55,441 nucleotides of DNA from an uncultured Pseudomonadota bacterium. Lineage in GTDB: Bacteria; Pseudomonadota; Gammaproteobacteria; Burkholderiales; Methylophilaceae. Numbering within the stretch: the first letter of the stretch is position 1; every line of letters starts with the position of its first letter. The notes under the pieces are model-generated. The model saw only the letters and a list, made by a program, of their open reading frames with translations. It was not told where the DNA came from and ran no database searches. The stretch is from NCBI GenBank assembly GCA_903876765.1, contig CAIRBH010000030.1, positions 1-55,441 on the forward strand. The letters run 5' to 3'. A program made the position numbers and the translations under genes. This document shows, piece by piece, positions 33,928 through 43,419 of the stretch.

Positions 33928-36507
33928 ATGTTAAAAGCCTACGCCGCCCACGTTGAAGAACGTGCTAGCCTGCAACTACCGCCCTTACCACTTAATGCGG
34001 AACAAGTCGCGCAAGTGGTAGAGTTACTTAAAAATCCACCTAGTGGACAAGGCGAAACTTTGCTTGATTTAATCGCTAACCGCACACCAGCAGGGGTGGA
34101 TCAGGCGGCCTATGTAAAAGCCGCATTCTTGTCAGATATTGCGATTAGTAAAGCCGTGTCACCCATCATCAGCCCAGCGCAAGCGGTTGATTTGCTGGCC
34201 ACCATGTTAGGTGGCTATAACGTTCAGGCTTTAGTTAAGTTGCTAGATACGCCTATGGCAGCAGCGGCTGTTAAAGCTTTATCTAGCACTATTTTAATGT
34301 TTGACGCGTTTCATGATGTACATGAAAAAATGCAAGCGGGTAATAGCTATGCTCAACAACTCATTACTTCTTGGGCGAATGCCGAATGGTTTACCAATGC
34401 CCCAGTATTGGCTGAAGAAATTAAAATAGTGGTGTTTAAAGTCGATGGCGAAACTAACACCGATGATCTAAGTCCAGCGCAAGATGCTTGGAGTCGCCCA
34501 GACATCCCTCTACATGCCAAGGCCATGCTGATCAACAAAATGCCAGAAGGCCTAACGCTTATTGATACCTTGAAGCAAAAAGGCTTGCCGCTCGCTTATG
34601 TGGGTGATGTGGTCGGCACTGGTTCTTCACGTAAATCAGCGATTAATTCTTTGCAGTGGTTTATGGGCAATGACATTCCTAATATTCCCAACAAGCGCAC
34701 TGGTGGCGTGATTCTGGGGACTAAAATTGCCCCTATTTTCTTTAATACTGCTGAAGATTCTGGTGCATTGCCTATCCAATGTGACGTTTCAAAAATGCGT
34801 ACTGGCGACATCATCACCTTGCAGCCTTATGCAGGAAAAGTACTCAATGAAGCAGGCGAAGTCATCTCTAGTTTTACTTTAGCGCCATTAACGCTACCAG
34901 ATGAGGTGCGAGCAGGCGGCCGTATTGCCTTAATTATTGGTCGTGGCTTAACCAGCAAAGCGCGCGCCGCCTTGGGCTTACCGCCCACAGAATTATTCAT
35001 CACCGCTAGCACGCCAAAAGACAGCGGCAAAGGCTACACCCTGGCACAAAAAATGGTCGGTAGAGCTTGCGGCTTGCCTGAAGGGCAGGGTGTTAGACCA
35101 GGTTCATATTGTGAGCCCAAAGCCACTACAGTAGGCTCGCAAGACACGACTGGCGGTATGACCCGAGATGAGCTCAAAGAGTTGGCCTGTTTGGGTTTTA
35201 GCGCAGATTTAGTCATGCAAAGTTTTTGCCATACGGCAGCTTACCCAAAACCTGTAGACATTAAATTGCAGCATAGCCTGCCAGAATTCATGAGTAGTCG
35301 CGGTGGTGTGAGTTTACGTCCTGGTGATGGCGTGATTCATTCTTGGTTAAATCGCATGGTATTGCCCGACACAGTCGGCACTGGCGGCGACTCGCATACA
35401 CGCTTTCCTATCGGCATTTCATTTCCAGCAGGGTCGGGTTTAGTGGCATTTGCCGCCGCCATGGGCGCTATGCCGTTAGATATGCCAGAATCAGTCTTAG
35501 TGCGTTTTAAAGGCACCATGCAGCCTGGTATTACCTTACGCGACTTGGTCAATGCTATTCCTTATGCAGCCATACAAAAAGGTGAATTGACGGTGGGTAA
35601 GCAGGGCAAGAAAAATGTCTTTAATGGCCGTATTTTAGAAATTGAAGGCTTGCCAGATTTAAAAGTAGAGCAAGCGTTTGAATTTGCCGATGCCTCTGCC
35701 GAGCGCTCGGCAAATGGCTGCACGGTAAGGTTAAACAAAGCGCCTGTCATAGAGTTTTTAAGCTCAAACATCGTGCTGATGCAAAACATGATAGACCAAG
35801 GCTATGAAGATGCTCGCTCGCTACAACGCCGAATTGCCAGTATGCAGGCATGGCTAGCCAAGCCAGAACTATTAGAACCTGATGCTAATGCCGAATACGC
35901 TTACACGCTAGAAATAGATTTGAACGAAATTAAAGAGCCATTAGTGGCTTGCCCTAACGACCCCGATGACATCAAGCCTTTGTCAGCCGTGGTAGGCGAT
36001 AAGATTGACGAGGTATTCATAGGCAGTTGTATGACCAATATTGGTCATTACCGTGCTGCGGCAAAAGTGCTAGAAGGCTCGGGTAATATTCCTACCCGAT
36101 TATGGATAGCGCCACCTACCCGTATGGATGAAGCGCAATTAAGGGATGAGGGGGTTTATTCAGTATTTGGCGTGGCTGGCGCACGTACAGAAATACCAGG
36201 TTGCTCTTTATGTATGGGCAACCAAGCCCGTGTCGCCGATAAAGCAACGGTGTTCTCAACCAGTACGCGTAATTTTGATAATCGCATGGGTATGGATGCT
36301 AGGGTTTATTTAGGTTCGGCTGAATTGGCCGCAGTCTGTGCAAAACTAGGCCGTATGCCGAGTCATGCCGAGTACCTAGACACTGTGGGCAATAAATTAC
36401 AAAATAGTGCGGAAATTTATAAATATCTTAATTTTGATCAAATGCCAGATTATGCTGCTAGCCTGGCTAAGTCCAAGAAAATCATCCCGATTGCTGAAGT
36501 GATTTAA
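33928..36507 (+). CDS. acnB: Aconitate hydratase B / 2-methylisocitrate dehydratase
   Basis: This 859-residue protein has the AcnB domain order. The N-terminal HEAT-like part begins [16 protein letters not shown], which aligns with known AcnB starts, so I prefer ATG 33928 over ATG 33916 four codons upstream. Swivel domain [12 protein letters not shown] and Fe-S cysteines in GSCMTNIGH and [10 protein letters not shown] are visible. In the methylcitrate cycle it hydrates 2-methyl-cis-aconitate formed by PrpD. It also serves the citric acid cycle. Confidence 0.95.
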   Translation: MLKAYAAHVEERASLQLPPLPLNAEQVAQVVELLKNPPSGQGETLLDLIANRTPAGVDQAAYVKAAFLSDIAISKAVSPIISPAQAVDLLATMLGGYNVQALVKLLDTPMAAAAVKALSSTILMFDAFHDVHEKMQAGNSYAQQLITSWANAEWFTNAPVLAEEIKIVVFKVDGETNTDDLSPAQDAWSRPDIPLHAKAMLINKMPEGLTLIDTLKQKGLPLAYVGDVVGTGSSRKSAINSLQWFMGNDIPNIPNKRTGGVILGTKIAPIFFNTAEDSGALPIQCDVSKMRTGDIITLQPYAGKVLNEAGEVISSFTLAPLTLPDEVRAGGRIALIIGRGLTSKARAALGLPPTELFITASTPKDSGKGYTLAQKMVGRACGLPEGQGVRPGSYCEPKATTVGSQDTTGGMTRDELKELACLGFSADLVMQSFCHTAAYPKPVDIKLQHSLPEFMSSRGGVSLRPGDGVIHSWLNRMVLPDTVGTGGDSHTRFPIGISFPAGSGLVAFAAAMGAMPLDMPESVLVRFKGTMQPGITLRDLVNAIPYAAIQKGELTVGKQGKKNVFNGRILEIEGLPDLKVEQAFEFADASAERSANGCTVRLNKAPVIEFLSSNIVLMQNMIDQGYEDARSLQRRIASMQAWLAKPELLEPDANAEYAYTLEIDLNEIKEPLVACPNDPDDIKPLSAVVGDKIDEVFIGSCMTNIGHYRAAAKVLEGSGNIPTRLWIAPPTRMDEAQLRDEGVYSVFGVAGARTEIPGCSLCMGNQARVADKATVFSTSTRNFDNRMGMDARVYLGSAELAAVCAKLGRMPSHAEYLDTVGNKLQNSAEIYKYLNFDQMPDYAASLAKSKKIIPIAEVI

Positions 36508-36522
36508 TTAATCGCTATTAAA

Positions 36523-36563
36523 CTTTAGGCTCATCCTTAATTTGTCAAAGGGTGAGCCTAAGG
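36523..36563. terminator. Strong hairpin after acnB
   Basis: A 16-bp stem (36523-36538 with 36548-36563, two G-U pairs) with a 9-base loop lies 16 bp after the acnB stop. No long T run follows on the plus strand. It may be a processing or termination hairpin, and it argues against the TTG start at 36542 inside the loop for the next gene. Confidence 0.6.
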
Positions 36564-36613
36564 CTATATTGCCTTATAATAGTTTACAAGGTAATAATTT
36601 AATTGACCGCAAT

Positions 36614-37054
36614 ATGTGCCCAGCAGATAACGAAATCAAACCTGACAACCCCAGTACCCATATTTTTAATGAGCAAACCTTAGCTGAGCTGCCTAAGCGC
36701 GGCGCTTGGAAGTGGATGTTGCCGCTGACGATATTGCTGGCGCTGGCGGTATTTGCCGCATGGCGTTTTGGTTGGCATGCCAAGGCGGTGACTACTGGCG
36801 TGGTCTTGGTTGCTGCCGCTTCTCACGTGCTGGCTTGGCTATTGGGCATGATTACTTTAGTGCCTATTATTGGCCCCATACTGGTAAAAGTACTGAGTTT
36901 GTCGATTATTTGGCTATTAAATGCAGTCGGTTATTTAGTCTCTTACGTGGCCATTAAGCGTGGCTACTCTAAAGATGTATTGAGTTATCGTGGTATTACC
37001 ATTGCGCTCATCACGGGCATAGTCATAGGCTTTGTCATGGGCAGTCTGCTTTAG
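36614..37054 (+). CDS. Small hypothetical membrane protein
   Basis: This protein has 146 residues from ATG 36614. A TTG at 36542 would lie inside the preceding hairpin and is rejected. After about 40 polar residues it has three hydrophobic segments (about 45-62, 71-107 with a possible break, 124-146). I do not recognise a family. It is followed 18 bp later by the DUF2914 membrane protein gene. Confidence 0.65.
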   Translation: MCPADNEIKPDNPSTHIFNEQTLAELPKRGAWKWMLPLTILLALAVFAAWRFGWHAKAVTTGVVLVAAASHVLAWLLGMITLVPIIGPILVKVLSLSIIWLLNAVGYLVSYVAIKRGYSKDVLSYRGITIALITGIVIGFVMGSLL

Positions 37055-37072
37055 TCTTGCTCATATCAGTCT

Positions 37073-38200
37073 ATGGTCATCGCTAAAATCAAGCAATCGC
37101 GCGCTTTTCAGCACTTGCTAAAATTTGCTGATTTTTTGCCAGCGATTTTCTTTTTCGGTGGGTTTTTATGGGATGCGCTCACCATAGGCCGTCAGGTTGC
37201 CGCACTAGACTTGTTTATTCTGGCCGCTTATCTATTGGCCGCCGCGGCTATTTTATATAGCATAGGCCGACCCACAGCTGTGCCAGAAAATACCAGCCCA
37301 TCAACTGCTTGGCGGCCTAAATTAGTCAGTTATTTGTATGCAGCCTATTGCCAGTCTAGGTTTTATTGGGCCAATTTGCCGTATTTTATGCTGCAATTTC
37401 TATTTGGTAGCATGCTTAGCGCTTTATTCATTTTATATTTTCAGAGTGCCAGTCACGGACTAGCTTGGCTGATGGCTATCTTGCTCGGTATTTTGTTGGT
37501 CGCTAATGAGTATTTAGAAGATCATTATCGGCAATTGACCATTAGCTGGGCGCTATTTGGCTTTTGCGCCATGTTGTTGTTTAATTTTGCTTTGCCATTT
37601 TTACTCGGTAGCATACACGCTATTTGGTTTTATTTAAGCACTGTATTGGGGGCAGGATTTGCCTATTGGCTCTATAAAAAAACGCCGCAACATTTAGGCT
37701 CAATTAAACCAGTCGGGATGATTGCGATCATGCTCATGTTGGCCTATAGCTTTGATGTCATTCCACCTGTGCCCTTGGTTAAACGTGATATCGCAGTAGG
37801 CTATGCTATTAGCAAAGTCGCTAACGATTATCAACTTAGCGAGCAAGCCTCAGATTGGTGGGTTTTTTGGCGAAAAACCAGTAATGATTTAAAAACCACA
37901 GCAGGCCAGCGTGTCTATTGTTTTTCATCAGTATTTGCCCCCAATGGCTTAAATACTAGGCTGTACCATGTTTGGCAGCTTTACGATAACAAACGTGGCT
38001 GGCAAACTCAATCACGTATTGGCTATAGCTTGTCTGGCGGCCGAAAAAATGGCTTTAGAGGCTATACCTTTAAGCAGGGCTTACAAGCCGGTGATTGGCG
38101 TGTGGCGGTAAAAACTGAAACTAATAAAACGGTGGCAATTCAAGAATTTACCGTGACAACTGTACAGGCTAGCTCAGTGCCTGTGCAGATAAGGTATTGA
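37073..38200 (+). CDS. DUF2914 family membrane protein
   Basis: This 375-residue protein has about seven to eight membrane helices in the first 240 residues, then a 110-residue soluble domain (about 265-375) that matches the DUF2914 pattern (RVYCFSSVFAPNG...LYHVWQLYD...GYTFKQGLQAGDWRVAV). That domain, a beta-rich fold, probably sits on the outer face of the membrane. Function unknown. It may be coupled to the small membrane gene upstream. Confidence 0.8.
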   Translation: MVIAKIKQSRAFQHLLKFADFLPAIFFFGGFLWDALTIGRQVAALDLFILAAYLLAAAAILYSIGRPTAVPENTSPSTAWRPKLVSYLYAAYCQSRFYWANLPYFMLQFLFGSMLSALFILYFQSASHGLAWLMAILLGILLVANEYLEDHYRQLTISWALFGFCAMLLFNFALPFLLGSIHAIWFYLSTVLGAGFAYWLYKKTPQHLGSIKPVGMIAIMLMLAYSFDVIPPVPLVKRDIAVGYAISKVANDYQLSEQASDWWVFWRKTSNDLKTTAGQRVYCFSSVFAPNGLNTRLYHVWQLYDNKRGWQTQSRIGYSLSGGRKNGFRGYTFKQGLQAGDWRVAVKTETNKTVAIQEFTVTTVQASSVPVQIRY

Positions 38201-38228
38201 CCATTTTGATCAATTTGCTGGTTTTTAG

Positions 38229-39071
38229 TTAAGCCATTTGACTGTTAAGCGTGTAATGAGCACTGTCATCTAGCGCCAATAGTTGCGTTAAAGCAGGCAA
38301 GGCGCCTTGCAAAGTGCTGGCTAAGGTCCAAGGTGGATTGATGACAAATAAGCCGCTGCCGTGCATACCAAATCCATCAGCAGCAGGTTGATGGATAGTC
38401 ATGCTGACATCTAGCCAGTTAGCTGGCTTTAAAGCCATTAAGTCATTGACCATTTCGGCAGGTTCTGGGCGTTGCAGTAAGGGGTACCAAATCATATAAG
38501 TGCCCGTTGCAAAACGAGTCAAGCTGTCTTTAATCATGCCAACGACACGCTGGTAATCTTGTTTATCTTCATAAGGCGGGTCTATTAACACCGCGCCACG
38601 CCGACTTGCAGGCGGCAAGCAAGCTTTAATGCCAGTAAAGCCATCTTGTTGTGCTATCTTCACTTGCTTGTTTTGCCCTGTAAAATTTTCTATCAGTAGT
38701 TTGTAATCGCTGGGGTGTAATTCAAACAAGCGCATTTTATCGTCAGCGCGTAAAAAATCCTGAGCTAGCATGGGTGAGCCAGGGTAAAACGTCAGCGTTT
38801 GCTGGTTAAAGCGCTTAATATGTGCAACAAAATCGGCCAATGTTTCAGGAAGCAGACTGGCCGTCATCAGCTTGGCGATGCCTTGCTCAAATTCAGCATT
38901 CTGACTAGCATAGCCTGTAGTTAGCTGGTATAAACCTGCACCTGCATGGGTATCTATATAGCAAAAAGCTTTATCTTTTTGCTTCATATAGGCAAGTACT
39001 AAGCTTAATACATAATGTTTAAGCACATCAGCATGGTTGCCTGCATGAAAGGCGTGGCGGTAGCTAAGCAT
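38229..39071 (-). CDS. rlmJ: 23S rRNA (adenine(2030)-N6)-methyltransferase
   Basis: This 280-residue enzyme opens with MLSYRHAFHAGNHADVLKH, the diagnostic RlmJ start. The SAM-binding/catalytic region is VLIDPPYE, a DPPY motif of N6-adenine methyltransferases. It methylates A2030 of 23S rRNA. It converges on the DUF2914 gene with 28 bp between the stops. Confidence 0.95.
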   Translation of the reverse strand: MLSYRHAFHAGNHADVLKHYVLSLVLAYMKQKDKAFCYIDTHAGAGLYQLTTGYASQNAEFEQGIAKLMTASLLPETLADFVAHIKRFNQQTLTFYPGSPMLAQDFLRADDKMRLFELHPSDYKLLIENFTGQNKQVKIAQQDGFTGIKACLPPASRRGAVLIDPPYEDKQDYQRVVGMIKDSLTRFATGTYMIWYPLLQRPEPAEMVNDLMALKPANWLDVSMTIHQPAADGFGMHGSGLFVINPPWTLASTLQGALPALTQLLALDDSAHYTLNSQMA

Positions 39072-39119
39072 AAGTGTTTTCCGTAAGATGTCAGCATTAT
39101 AACTTTTTGCGCAATTGAA

Positions 39120-39171
39120 CCATTTAATTTAACCTTTTAATTTAGCCCTTTAATTAAACCATTAAATTTTT
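39120..39171. repeat. Four degenerate 13-bp AT-rich tandem units
   Basis: Units CCATTTAATTTAA, CCTTTTAATTTAG, CCCTTTAATTAAA and CCATTAAATTTTT follow without gaps between the divergent rlmJ and CDF genes. They may be a promoter-associated repeat or a regulator site. Divergence of the copies suggests age. Confidence 0.6.
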
Positions 39172-39219
39172 CTGCATCAATCGCTTTAATCAAATGATTT
39201 TTCGGTTAGCATTTCAGCT

Positions 39220-39909
39220 ATGACAAACTTTACTAGTTCTGCACACCTTCACCATAACGACCATGACGAGCATCACGATCACGATGATCATGACGATCAT
39301 GACCATTATCTGGTGCCATTTTTACTGATTTTTACCTTTGCCATAGTTGAAGCCATTGGTAGCTGGTACACCGGTTCTTTAGCACTACTAAGTGATGCCG
39401 GGCACATGTTTACCGACGTCGCCGCATTGAGCCTAGCTTGGCTTGCAGCGGCCTTAGGCAAAAACCCTAAGATTGCGCGGCACAAATCTGGTGTGACTTA
39501 TGCCGAATTAGCGGTTTCTATAATTAACGCTCTAACGATGTTGGCGGTAGTGGTGTATGTGGTCGTAGAAGCCGTACATAGATTCAAACAACCGCAAGCA
39601 GTGCAAGGCCTAGGCTTGATCATTATTGCCACATTAGGTTTGATGGTGAATTTAATTGTCGCTCAGCAGTTGCATCACCAAACCTTGCATCATGGTGAAA
39701 GTTTAAATAATAAAGCGGCATTTTTACACGTGATGGGTGATTTGCTAGGCTCGGTGACTGCGGTTGCGGCGGGGCTGGTGATTTATTTCACGGGCTGGAT
39801 GCCGATAGACCCGATATTATCGCTATTTATCTCAGTATTGTTATTGGTGTTTACCTTAAATCTGCTGGGCGATATAGTAAAAACACTGCGAGCCACTAAA
39901 GCGGTATGA
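39220..39909 (+). CDS. CDF cation efflux transporter, short form
   Basis: This 229-residue protein has a His/Asp-rich N-terminus (HHNDHDEHHDHDDHDDHDH) followed by six membrane helices with the CDF metal-site motifs SDAGHMFTD and HVMGDLLGS. It exports Zn2+ or a similar ion against protons. Typical members have about 300 residues and a cytoplasmic C-terminal dimerisation domain. This one stops just after helix 6, with the stop overlapping the next start by 4 bp. The truncation looks native and not frameshifted. Confidence 0.88.
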   Translation: MTNFTSSAHLHHNDHDEHHDHDDHDDHDHYLVPFLLIFTFAIVEAIGSWYTGSLALLSDAGHMFTDVAALSLAWLAAALGKNPKIARHKSGVTYAELAVSIINALTMLAVVVYVVVEAVHRFKQPQAVQGLGLIIIATLGLMVNLIVAQQLHHQTLHHGESLNNKAAFLHVMGDLLGSVTAVAAGLVIYFTGWMPIDPILSLFISVLLLVFTLNLLGDIVKTLRATKAV

Positions 39910-40442
39910 GCATAATTGTTAAGCAACACCATACCTTGATACAAGCGTCTGTGGCGCATTTTTCAAGCTGTGAAAAGTATCGCTATTGGTTGCGTAGGGA
40001 TTGGGATCTTAGCCTGAATTCGATTAGTTTTTTAATGCTCAATCCCAGCACGGCAGACGAAGTTGATAATGACCCCACCATAGAGCGCTGCCAACGCAGA
40101 GCCATCGCCATGGGCTATGGCAGTATGATTATTGTTAATTTATTTCCGTTTCGCATGACAGATTCTAATTTGCTAAAATCTGTACAAGACTTATTGGGCG
40201 ATGTCAGCCTCGCCAACGATAGCATACTCAATGCTGTGCAATTGGCAGATGTCACCGTGTGTGGCTGGGGTAAACACCCACTGGCCGCGCCTAGGGCAAG
40301 AGCCGTTATGGCTATGCTTAACGAGGCTAAGCTGCAAGATAAAGTCAAGTGTTTGCAATTAAATGCCGATGGCAGCCCGCAGCACCCGCTTTATATTGCT
40401 TATGCTAAGCTACCCATACCGTTTGTAATTCATTCATACTGA
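39906..40442 (+). CDS. DUF1643 family protein
   Basis: This 178-residue soluble protein has the family pattern YRYWLRRDW...SISFLMLNPSTADEVDNDPTIERCQRRA and a VCGWGKHP block. DUF1643 has unknown function. It overlaps the CDF gene by 4 bp (ATGA), so the two are cotranslated, although no functional link is known. Confidence 0.88.
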   Translation: MSIIVKQHHTLIQASVAHFSSCEKYRYWLRRDWDLSLNSISFLMLNPSTADEVDNDPTIERCQRRAIAMGYGSMIIVNLFPFRMTDSNLLKSVQDLLGDVSLANDSILNAVQLADVTVCGWGKHPLAAPRARAVMAMLNEAKLQDKVKCLQLNADGSPQHPLYIAYAKLPIPFVIHSY

Positions 40443-40454
40443 AGGAGCATATCT

Positions 40455-40637
40455 ATGCCATACGTCAATATCAAACTTGCAGGTGAAGTAACACATGAGC
40501 AAAAAGCACAAATTGCCAAAGAGATTACTGAAACCTTAGAGCGGGTTGCGCATAAGCCTAAATCTTATACTTACATTACCTTTGAAGAGGTAGCTTATGA
40601 GGATTGGGCCATAGGCGGAAAGTTATTGTCTGACTAG
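40455..40637 (+). CDS. 4-oxalocrotonate tautomerase family protein
   Basis: This 60-residue protein has Pro1 right after the start Met (MPYVNIKL), the catalytic base of tautomerases. The length and the Q/K-rich first helix fit the small hexameric family. GAAGGAG lies close upstream. The substrate is unknown. It follows the DUF1643 gene by 12 bp. Confidence 0.88.
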   Translation: MPYVNIKLAGEVTHEQKAQIAKEITETLERVAHKPKSYTYITFEEVAYEDWAIGGKLLSD

Positions 40638-40700
40638 GCTATTTTTACTTAGCCTCAGACCTACAGGCTATTCGCATAGGTCTGGTGTTAGAATGCACCC

Positions 40701-41555
40701 ATGAAAACTCCACAAAGACTAGCGCCACTGGTAGAAGATGGTTTGATTGATGATGTGGTTCGCCAACTGATGAGCGGTAAAGAAGCCACCGTCTATGTGG
40801 TGCGCTGCGGTGATGAAGTGCGTTGCGCCAAAGTGTATAAAGAGGCCAATAAACGTAGCTTTAGACAAAGTGTGGATTACACTGAAGGTCGCAAAGTCAA
40901 AAATAGTCGGCAAGGCCGCGCGATGGCTAAGGGCTCTAAATTTGGTCGTGAATCGCAAGAAGCCGCTTGGCAAAGCGCTGAGGTCGATGCTTTATATCGC
41001 TTAGCCAATGCTGGGGTAAGGGTGCCTGAGCCTTATAACTTTTACGAAGGCGTGCTGCTGATGGAGCTAGTGGTAGATGCCAATGGCAATGCCGCCCCCA
41101 GGTTAAATGACATTACATTGAGCGCAGATGAGGCGCGAGTGCATCATCAGAGCTTAATCAAACAAGTGGTGCGTATGTTGTGTGCAGGCATAGTGCATGG
41201 CGATTTGTCTGAATTTAATATTTTAATGAGTGCCGATGGGCCAGTTATTATTGATTTGCCACAAGCGGTAGATGCGGCGGGCAATAATAATGCCCGTACT
41301 CTGCTAGAGCGCGATGTGAGTAATCTTAGCGACTATTTTGGACGCTTTGCGCCAGAACTGCTTACAACGGAATACGGCAAAGAAATTTGGGCCTTGTATG
41401 CACATGGTGATTTAACGCTAGATACCCAGCTCACAGGCCGCTTTAGGCATACCAATAAACCCGTAGATTTAAAAAGCGTAATGCGTGAGATAGACGATAT
41501 TAAGAAAGCAGAAGAAATGCGCTTATTGCGAATGGCAGAAGCTAAAGCCAGCTAA
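40701..41555 (+). CDS. RIO1-like serine protein kinase
   Basis: This 284-residue RIO-domain protein has ATP-loop SGKEATVYVVRC, Lys in RCAKVYK, catalytic loop VHGDLSEFNIL and metal-binding IIDLPQAVD (usually IIDVSQ or IDFPQ in relatives). Bacterial RIO proteins are of uncertain function and may act as ATPases or on translation factors. There is a basic patch (KVKNSRQGRAMAKGSKFG) in the usual flexible loop. It is followed by uvrC after 19 bp. Confidence 0.9.
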   Translation: MKTPQRLAPLVEDGLIDDVVRQLMSGKEATVYVVRCGDEVRCAKVYKEANKRSFRQSVDYTEGRKVKNSRQGRAMAKGSKFGRESQEAAWQSAEVDALYRLANAGVRVPEPYNFYEGVLLMELVVDANGNAAPRLNDITLSADEARVHHQSLIKQVVRMLCAGIVHGDLSEFNILMSADGPVIIDLPQAVDAAGNNNARTLLERDVSNLSDYFGRFAPELLTTEYGKEIWALYAHGDLTLDTQLTGRFRHTNKPVDLKSVMREIDDIKKAEEMRLLRMAEAKAS

Positions 41556-41574
41556 GTATATTGCTGCCAGTTTT

Positions 41575-43386
41575 ATGATAAACGCTATGTTTGACGCTAA
41601 ACCATTCTTAAAAACCTTGCCCAATCTGCCAGGCGTCTATCGTATGATGAACGCCGCACGCGAAGTGATTTATGTTGGCAAAGCCAAAGACTTAAAAAAG
41701 CGCGTTGCTTCTTATTTTAATAAGAACTTAGCCAGCCCCCGTACCCGCATGATGGTCAGTCATATCGCTCATATAGAAACCACCGTTACCCACAATGAAG
41801 CAGAAGCTTTATTGTTAGAAAATAACCTCATTAAAAGCATCATGCCGCGTTATAACGTGGTTTTTCGTGACGATAAATCCTACCCCTATATTGTGCTGAC
41901 AGGAGACGACTATTCGCGTCTAGCCTTTCACCGAGGCGCACAGCGTAAGGGAAATCAATACTTCGGGCCTTTTCCAAATTCTATTGCAGTGCGTGAGAGC
42001 ATACAGTTGCTACAAAAGGTTTTTAAGCTACGCACTTGTGAAAATACGGTATTTGCTAATCGCAGTCGCCCCTGTTTGCAGCACCAAATTGAGCGTTGCA
42101 CCGCGCCTTGTGTGGGGCTGATTACCGATGAGGACTATCGCAATGATGTATATCATGCGGCTATGTTTTTGCAAGGAAAAACCAACGAAGTGATTGACGC
42201 CTTAGGCGAACAAATGAATAGCGCGGCGGCCAATCAAGAATATGAATTGGCCGTGGTATTTAGAAACCGTATGCAGGCTTTGCGGCAGGTGCAGGCTAAG
42301 CAGTTTGTCAGTGATTTTAATGTGGCAGATGCAGATATTATTGCCTGTGCTCAGCTGCAAGGCCAGCACTGCATTAACTTGGTCATGATACGCGGTGGTC
42401 GCCATTTAGGTGATAGAAGTTATATGCCTAAAAACACCGACGGTGAGAGTTTAGAGACCAGCATGGCGGCCTTTTTGGCGCAGCATTATGTGGCGCAAAA
42501 TACGCCACCATTGATTGTGCTGGGCATTAAAATCGAAACCACATTGATAGAGGCAGTGCTGAGCGAGCAGGCGGGGCGTAAAATAAAAATCAACAGCAAT
42601 GCCATAGGCGATAAGCGCGTCTGGCTAAAAATGGCGCAAACCAATGCTGAGCTAGCCTTAGGTCAGCGCGCGGCAACTTCAGCTAATCAAACAGCTAAGT
42701 TATTAGCCTTGCGTGAGGCGCTGCATTTGCCAGAGACCACCGAGCGCATAGAATGCTTTGATATTAGCCATACCATGGGCGAGGCAACGGTGGGCAGTTG
42801 CGTGGTGTTTGATAAAGGCGACATGCAAAACAGCGAATATAGGCGCTATAACGTCACTGGCATCACCCCAGGCGATGATTATGCCGCCATGCGTGATGTG
42901 TTGACTCGGCGTTATAAAAAAGTCGCAGCGGGCGAGGGTGTGCGGCCAGATTTAATTTTTATTGATGGCGGTAAAGGCCAGTTAGGGGTAGCGGTTGAAG
43001 TGATGGCAGAAGTGGGCTTAGCTGATATTTTGCTAGTAGGCATAGCCAAAGGCGAAGAGCGCAGGCCGGGCTTAGAAACCATGATTTTTTCTGATACGGG
43101 TGAGATGCTCAATTTAGAAAAAGACAATAAAGGCTTGCATTTGCTACAACAAATTCGCGATGAAGCCCATAGATTCGCCATCACAGGGCATAGAGCCAAG
43201 CGTGCAAAATCTCGTATGCATTCGAGCTTAGAAGAGATTGAAGGCATAGGTGCTAAACGTCGCAAGGCTTTATTGACCCGCTTTGGTGGTTTAGACGGCG
43301 TAAAAAGTGCTAGTATTGACGAAATGGTGCAGGTGGAAGGTATCAGTCTGAGCTTGGCTGAAAAAATATATGGGGAATTGCATTAA
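41575..43386 (+). CDS. uvrC: Excinuclease ABC subunit C
   Basis: This 603-residue protein has a GIY-YIG nuclease (NLPGVYRM...EVIYVGKAKDLKKR), a UVR domain (about 205-240), the RNase-H-like nuclease (ECFDISHTMGEATVGSCVVF, FIDGGKGQL) and C-terminal helix-hairpin-helix motifs (IEGIGAKRRKALL, VEGISLSLAEKI). It makes both incisions in nucleotide excision repair with UvrB. Starts at 41575 or at Met 41587 cannot be separated by sequence alone. Confidence 0.96.
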   Translation: MINAMFDAKPFLKTLPNLPGVYRMMNAAREVIYVGKAKDLKKRVASYFNKNLASPRTRMMVSHIAHIETTVTHNEAEALLLENNLIKSIMPRYNVVFRDDKSYPYIVLTGDDYSRLAFHRGAQRKGNQYFGPFPNSIAVRESIQLLQKVFKLRTCENTVFANRSRPCLQHQIERCTAPCVGLITDEDYRNDVYHAAMFLQGKTNEVIDALGEQMNSAAANQEYELAVVFRNRMQALRQVQAKQFVSDFNVADADIIACAQLQGQHCINLVMIRGGRHLGDRSYMPKNTDGESLETSMAAFLAQHYVAQNTPPLIVLGIKIETTLIEAVLSEQAGRKIKINSNAIGDKRVWLKMAQTNAELALGQRAATSANQTAKLLALREALHLPETTERIECFDISHTMGEATVGSCVVFDKGDMQNSEYRRYNVTGITPGDDYAAMRDVLTRRYKKVAAGEGVRPDLIFIDGGKGQLGVAVEVMAEVGLADILLVGIAKGEERRPGLETMIFSDTGEMLNLEKDNKGLHLLQQIRDEAHRFAITGHRAKRAKSRMHSSLEEIEGIGAKRRKALLTRFGGLDGVKSASIDEMVQVEGISLSLAEKIYGELH

Positions 43387-43419
43387 TGATGAACAGCCGC
43401 AAATTTACAGGAGCATACA

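Noticed and set aside
36542-36613. TTG start extending the small membrane protein upstream
   Set aside because: The TTG lies in the loop of a 16-bp hairpin following acnB and the added residues are unlike a conserved N-terminus.
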